From Methylophaga sp. (lineage in GTDB: Bacteria > Pseudomonadota > Gammaproteobacteria > Nitrosococcales > Methylophagaceae): 64,000 bases of DNA. Position 1 is the stretch's first letter. Each line of letters starts with the position of its first letter. The stretch lies in contig NVWQ02000059.1 of assembly GCA_002733715.2 (NCBI GenBank), forward strand, positions 1 to 64,000, in the 5' to 3' direction. Positions 60,252 through 64,000 of this stretch are shown here, in pieces. The position numbers and the translations under genes are program-made. The notes below the pieces were generated by a model that saw only the letters and a list, made by a program, of their open reading frames with translations, searched no databases and was not told the origin of the DNA.

Positions 60252-61874
60252 ATGGCAGATGACAACACCGTTCAACAGCTAGAAGAATGGAAAAAGAAAT
60301 ATTACAAATCACTTGCTGAATTTGAAGAGCAACAACGTTATGACGAGTTACTACAGCGTAGTTTAGGCAGGCTTGCTCTTGCCGCTGACGGTATCGATCC
60401 CGCACTCGACACGCAACTTAAATCGCTACGCAATGTACTAAAAGGCAAAAAAAGTCATCGTGATATTGAGCTTATACTTGAAAAAATGGAGCGTGCTATA
60501 TCTCAGATGGATGCAGATATTAATGATGGTTCCGTAGCAGCCAAAATTCTAGCTGAGCTACTTAGTTCGCTGCAAATACCTAAGAAATTTAAAGCTGAAT
60601 CAAAATCATTAATAAAACAACTAAGCACAGCTGATAAAAAAGTTTCTCAACTGATTCCACAGGTATTGTCCTTGCTTGATGAGTGCATAGGAAGTACAAG
60701 TGCTAGCAAGGCCTCTTCTGGTTTTAGCTTTAATCTATTTGGCTCGAGCAAGTCATCTGAGGCTGAAGAAGCTGTAACAGAAGACTCGTCGTCAGATCTA
60801 GATAACGAACCACTCGATCTTAATAGTAATTCAGCAATGCCTAATCATCTTGTTCTAATGAAATTATTAGAGCGCTTATCCTTACCAACAGACTTAAGTA
60901 AAATGGCAACTAAAATACGTCATGATATAGAAGAAGGTGTTGCCGATGAACAGTTGCCTAATGTTATTAATAATATCGCCGAAATCGTAAGTTCACTTGG
61001 ATCCCAAGCTGTAACAGAAAAACTAGAATATCAAGAATTTTTAGAAGCGCTGACCACTAAACTACAGTCACTTGATGATCATATTAGAGAAACGAGTAGT
61101 AGTGATTTAGAAGCATTTAAAGAGCGACATGCCATGAGCCAAGCAATGGAAGATGAAGTAAAAGGTATTCGCGGCCATGTTGAAAAAGCCGATGATCTTG
61201 CTCAACTAAAATCAACCGTTAACGAACGCTTAGATTCACTTAATCAACATTTTGAAAATTCGCAAGAATCCGATCGTACGCGCTTCGAACAATCACAAAA
61301 ACAAATCCGTGAACTTAATAATCGTTTAAAAGCGATGGAAGATGAAAGTGTTCTATTACGTAAATCTGCCATCAAGTCTAGGGAGTTAGCACTAAAAGAC
61401 GCTTTAACTGGGATTTGGAACCGCCAAGCACTAGATGAAGATCTAGAGAAAGAATTTATTCGCTGGCAACGTTATCAAAAACCGCTCAGTTTAGTAATTT
61501 GGGATATAGATTTTTTTAAACGCGTAAATGATACTTATGGTCATGCCGCAGGCGATAAAGTATTAAAAACAATTGCACGTTTATTCACACAAGCAACACG
61601 CGACGCAGATTTTATTGCCCGTTTCGGTGGCGAGGAATTTGTGGGTATATTTCCTGAAACACGGCTAGAAGAAGCCCTAAGCTTAGCCAATAAAATTCGT
61701 GAAAAAATACAGAACTCAAAATTTCATTATGAACATAAACCTGTGCCTATTACTGCTTCTGCTGGCTTAGCAACCTTTAGCCCCAATGACACAATTGAAG
61801 ATGTATTTAAACGGGCTGATGCGGCACTATACCGTGCTAAAGAAGGCGGTCGTAACCGCTGCATAGCAGACTAA
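60252..61874 (+). CDS. diguanylate cyclase with long helical N-terminus
   Basis: A 540-residue GGDEF protein. Residues about 1-375 are helical, with coiled-coil-like segments and no recognised sensor fold; about 385-540 form the cyclase. The metal DxD (VIWDIDFFKRVND), active site RFGGEEF (about 456-462) and inhibitory I-site RDAD (about 447-450, five residues upstream) are all intact, so it should make c-di-GMP with product inhibition. The two PilZ proteins in the window are potential receptors; a direct link is not shown. Confidence 0.93.
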   Translation: MADDNTVQQLEEWKKKYYKSLAEFEEQQRYDELLQRSLGRLALAADGIDPALDTQLKSLRNVLKGKKSHRDIELILEKMERAISQMDADINDGSVAAKILAELLSSLQIPKKFKAESKSLIKQLSTADKKVSQLIPQVLSLLDECIGSTSASKASSGFSFNLFGSSKSSEAEEAVTEDSSSDLDNEPLDLNSNSAMPNHLVLMKLLERLSLPTDLSKMATKIRHDIEEGVADEQLPNVINNIAEIVSSLGSQAVTEKLEYQEFLEALTTKLQSLDDHIRETSSSDLEAFKERHAMSQAMEDEVKGIRGHVEKADDLAQLKSTVNERLDSLNQHFENSQESDRTRFEQSQKQIRELNNRLKAMEDESVLLRKSAIKSRELALKDALTGIWNRQALDEDLEKEFIRWQRYQKPLSLVIWDIDFFKRVNDTYGHAAGDKVLKTIARLFTQATRDADFIARFGGEEFVGIFPETRLEEALSLANKIREKIQNSKFHYEHKPVPITASAGLATFSPNDTIEDVFKRADAALYRAKEGGRNRCIAD

Positions 61875-61912
61875 GAACCGACTGTTCTTTCGATCCTTAA
61901 TCTGTTTTAAAC

Positions 61913-62542
61913 TTACTCTGATTCTTTAAGAATTAAAAAATCAACGGCTTTTAATAGGTTGGGTTGGCCACCAGCCATAGGTGCATCACTAATATATTTA
62001 CCATTTACGATCATTGATGGTACACCGGTAATGCCTGATAGTTGACTCATAATTAATGCTTTTTTTACTTTGCCTTTTACTGCAAATGAATTCATCATTT
62101 TTTCGAAACTTTCTCTATCAATACCTTGGTCAGCAGCAAAGTTCAGCATATCTTCTTCTGTTACCATTCTGCGTTTTTCTACATGGATAGCTTTAAAAAT
62201 AAGAGGGTGTAACTTTTCTAAATCACCCGTTGCTTCTGCCGTATAAAAAAGCTTGGCAAGCTCTAACCAGCTATCACGGAAAATAGCAGGGACAGCAACA
62301 AAAACCACATTTTCTGGTATCGTTTTCTTCCACTCTTCAACTAATGGATCTAAGTCATAACAATGTGGGCATGCATACGAAAACATTTCTATGACTTCAA
62401 CTTTATCTTCACTACTTGTAGCAAGCAGTTGAGCCGTTGATTTATAGTGTACGCCTGCAATAAAGGCTTCTGGCATTGCCATGGTGTTAATCGGTAATAA
62501 GGCCGCACCCAATAATAATGCTGCTGTAATCATTTTTTTCAT
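61913..62542 (-). CDS. dsbA: thiol:disulfide interchange protein DsbA
   Basis: Periplasmic oxidase that forms disulfides. A 209-residue protein with signal peptide (about 1-22), active-site CPHC (58-61), and cis-Pro TGVPSMIVNG (about 171-180). Size fits DsbA. It is adjacent to cytochrome c system-II genes on the same strand, where disulfide handling matters for the CXXCH apocytochrome. Confidence 0.95.
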   Translation of the reverse strand: MKKMITAALLLGAALLPINTMAMPEAFIAGVHYKSTAQLLATSSEDKVEVIEMFSYACPHCYDLDPLVEEWKKTIPENVVFVAVPAIFRDSWLELAKLFYTAEATGDLEKLHPLIFKAIHVEKRRMVTEEDMLNFAADQGIDRESFEKMMNSFAVKGKVKKALIMSQLSGITGVPSMIVNGKYISDAPMAGGQPNLLKAVDFLILKESE

Positions 62543-62578
62543 TTTACTATTTCCTTAATTTCTAACATTTAACAGAAT

Positions 62579-63745
62579 TTATAATTCACCGTAGGAATGG
62601 AGCCCAGATAGGAACATATTGACGCCTAAGAAAGCGAATAGCGTTACAAATAAGCCAATTACAGCCCACCATGCCATTGGATTACCATTCCAGCCTTTAG
62701 ACATGCGCATATGTAACCAAGCAGCATAATTTAGCCAAACGATTAATGCCCATGTTTCTTTTGGATCCCAAGACCAATAACCACCCCATGCTTCAGCCGC
62801 CCATAATGCACCTAATATTGTTGCTAACGTGAAAAATGCAAAACCTAAAGCAATTGCTTTATACATTAGATCATCCATAACCGAAAAATCAGGCAATACG
62901 TTAGCCAATAAGCCTTGTGGGTTTATATTTTGCTGCCATGACTTTAATAAATAAGCAACACCGATCATTGCCGCTATGGCAAATGTGCCATAGCCTACAA
63001 AATTGGCAGGAACATGGATCTTCATCCAATAACTTTGTAATGCTGGCACTAAGGGTTGAATTTCATGTGCGCCTTTACCAAAGGTATACCAAAGCTGGAA
63101 GACTACTGCAGCAGTAATAATTAATAATACGAAGCCGCCTAAGCTACGTGTTTGATAGCGGCGCTCATAATATAAATATAATAATGCGGTAATAACTGCG
63201 AATAAAATAAAGACTTCATACAAGTTGCTAACCGGGATATGACCTACATCTGGGCTAATAAGGTAAGATTCACGCCAACGAACCATCAAGCCCACCAGCC
63301 CCATGGTGGTAGCCGACCACGTTAATGCACTGCCCACTTTCTCTGTAAAGCTAGAACGCATAAACAAACCAGCAAAATAAGCAAATGTTGCCATTACAAA
63401 TAAAGCACTCATCCACATAAAGGCAGACTGGCTAGATATTAAATATTTTAAAAAGAAGTTTGATTCAGCTAAGCCAAGATCTTGACCATAGAGCCAAATT
63501 GCAAAAAAGCTAAGTGCCGTTACAACAACAAAATGTTGACGAAATCCAGACCAGTTTTGACCTAGAAATGAAAAACCAACTGCTGCAAGAATAACGATGC
63601 CTATTTCATAGCTATCAAACACGCTAGAATAAAGCACTAGCAATGTCACCGCCGCTAGAGCCATTAAACCACGCCATGACCATCGTGCCATGGGCGTACT
63701 AGTGCCTGTATACATTGTGTTTACGCTATTAATAGTCATTATCAA
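62579..63745 (-). CDS. ccsB: cytochrome c biogenesis protein CcsB/ResC
   Basis: System-II heme-export/ligation component. The 388-residue product has about eight membrane helices and the tryptophan-rich WWD-type motif AWGGYWSWDPKETWALIVW (about residues 317-335), with flanking conserved His residues that ligate heme. It is followed by dsbA and preceded by ccs1 on the same strand. System II rather than Ccm (system I) is used here. Confidence 0.95.
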   Translation of the reverse strand: MIMTINSVNTMYTGTSTPMARWSWRGLMALAAVTLLVLYSSVFDSYEIGIVILAAVGFSFLGQNWSGFRQHFVVVTALSFFAIWLYGQDLGLAESNFFLKYLISSQSAFMWMSALFVMATFAYFAGLFMRSSFTEKVGSALTWSATTMGLVGLMVRWRESYLISPDVGHIPVSNLYEVFILFAVITALLYLYYERRYQTRSLGGFVLLIITAAVVFQLWYTFGKGAHEIQPLVPALQSYWMKIHVPANFVGYGTFAIAAMIGVAYLLKSWQQNINPQGLLANVLPDFSVMDDLMYKAIALGFAFFTLATILGALWAAEAWGGYWSWDPKETWALIVWLNYAAWLHMRMSKGWNGNPMAWWAVIGLFVTLFAFLGVNMFLSGLHSYGEL

Positions 63746-63773
63746 TTCTCTTGTTTTACAGTTCTATGAACCT

Positions 63774-64000
63774 TATCTTGTCTCAGAGTTCCCGGTTGCC
63801 GTTTCTAACTGTTCGGCAACCTGCTCAAAAAACAAATCAATTTCACGTGGGTTTCGATTACTCATTCCGGCCAGCAGTACATCCGTTCCGCTATTATTAG
63901 CTTTTACTATTGCCCAGAAACGACGTTGTGGCAAATAAAATAACAGGAACACGCCAATAATTAGGAAAGCACAGCCCAGATAAACAATAGGCTGACCTGG
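63774..64000 (-). CDS. ccs1: cytochrome c biogenesis protein Ccs1/ResB, C-terminal part
   Basis: Partner of CcsB in system-II cytochrome c assembly. Only the last 75 codons lie in the window: a hydrophobic helix (PIVYLGCAFLIIGVFLLFYL) followed by PQRRFWAIVKANN and a cytoplasmic tail ending GNSETR. The stop is at 63774-63776, 28 bases before the ccsB start. The gene continues beyond the right edge. Confidence 0.85.

Noticed and set aside
1-64000. CRISPR array, tRNA genes, prophage or complete insertion sequence
   Set aside because: No run of regularly spaced direct repeats, no tRNA cloverleaf, no integrase, phage structural gene or transposase was recognised.

Overview
The window is a single-chromosome stretch of a free-living gammaproteobacterium with a fairly AT-rich genome. 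The evidence is the gene order: rsmI-lpoA-yraN-dolP, rlmB/rpsF-rpsR-rplI-dnaB-alr-radA, ribH-nusB-thiL-pgpA, a cysH/D/N-cysI sulfate-assimilation cluster with cysB, and system-II cytochrome c genes (ccsB/ccs1) next to dsbA. The PfkB adenosine-kinase-like gene, the squalene-synthase family gene, mtnA/mtaD and APS-type CysH would fit a marine methylotroph- or hydrocarbon-degrader-like lineage (for example relatives of Methylophaga or Cycloclasticus). That placement is inference and was not tested. No tRNA, rRNA operon, CRISPR array, prophage or complete insertion sequence was seen.

Layout. 0-0.2 kb: 5' part of rnpB on the minus strand, losing its match about 78 bases from the left edge. 0.3-11.7 kb: housekeeping genes (rsmI, lpoA, yraN, dolP, hemJ, a PilZ gene, radA, alr, dnaB, rplI, a DUF2232 gene, rpsR, rpsF), with two near-identical 140-bp MITE-like elements in opposite orientation around hemJ-PilZ. 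11.9-17.1 kb: a two-gene secreted-protein module (PHP-type metallohydrolase plus an Ig-like repeat protein) between rpsF and rlmB, genes that are normally adjacent, bounded by a ~48-bp imperfect direct repeat. 17.1-22.5 kb: rlmB, an OmpA-like lipoprotein, moaB, a glutaredoxin-like gene, an alpha/beta hydrolase, rnd and a PfkB kinase. 22.5-29.1 kb: accessory block (nuclease-like orphan, ~420-bp imperfect palindrome, APC-like permease, EEP remnant, four-gene Mla/Pqi lipid transporter) that ends in a second copy of the PfkB kinase 3' end.

29.2-36 kb: dinB, pgpA, thiL, nusB, ribH, apaH, DUF934 and cysI. 36.4-39.5 kb: DUF3465, deoxyinosine-glycosylase-like, YefM-YoeB, formyltransferase and NYN/LOTUS genes. 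39.5-45.2 kb: cysN, cysD, cysH, TusA-like, TauE-like and cysB. CysH carries the two cysteine pairs of [4Fe-4S] APS reductases, so sulfate probably goes APS to sulfite directly, then to sulfide by CysI. 45.7-49.7 kb: thiamine salvage cassette (TPP riboswitch, TonB receptor, thiamine-binding protein, PnuC/PnuT permease, kinase-like protein). 49.7-53.5 kb: SDR, mtnA, mtaD, ubiG. 53.7-64 kb: gph, rmuC, hpnC-like, a frameshifted gene, trhP/yegQ, mltF, a GGDEF cyclase, dsbA, ccsB and the end of ccs1.

Several families of small palindromic repeats sit in intergenic gaps. The best leads are the thiamine cassette with a legible translational riboswitch platform, the PHP/Ig-like module inserted between rlmB and rpsF, and the kinase-tail duplication bounding the 22.5-29.1 kb block.
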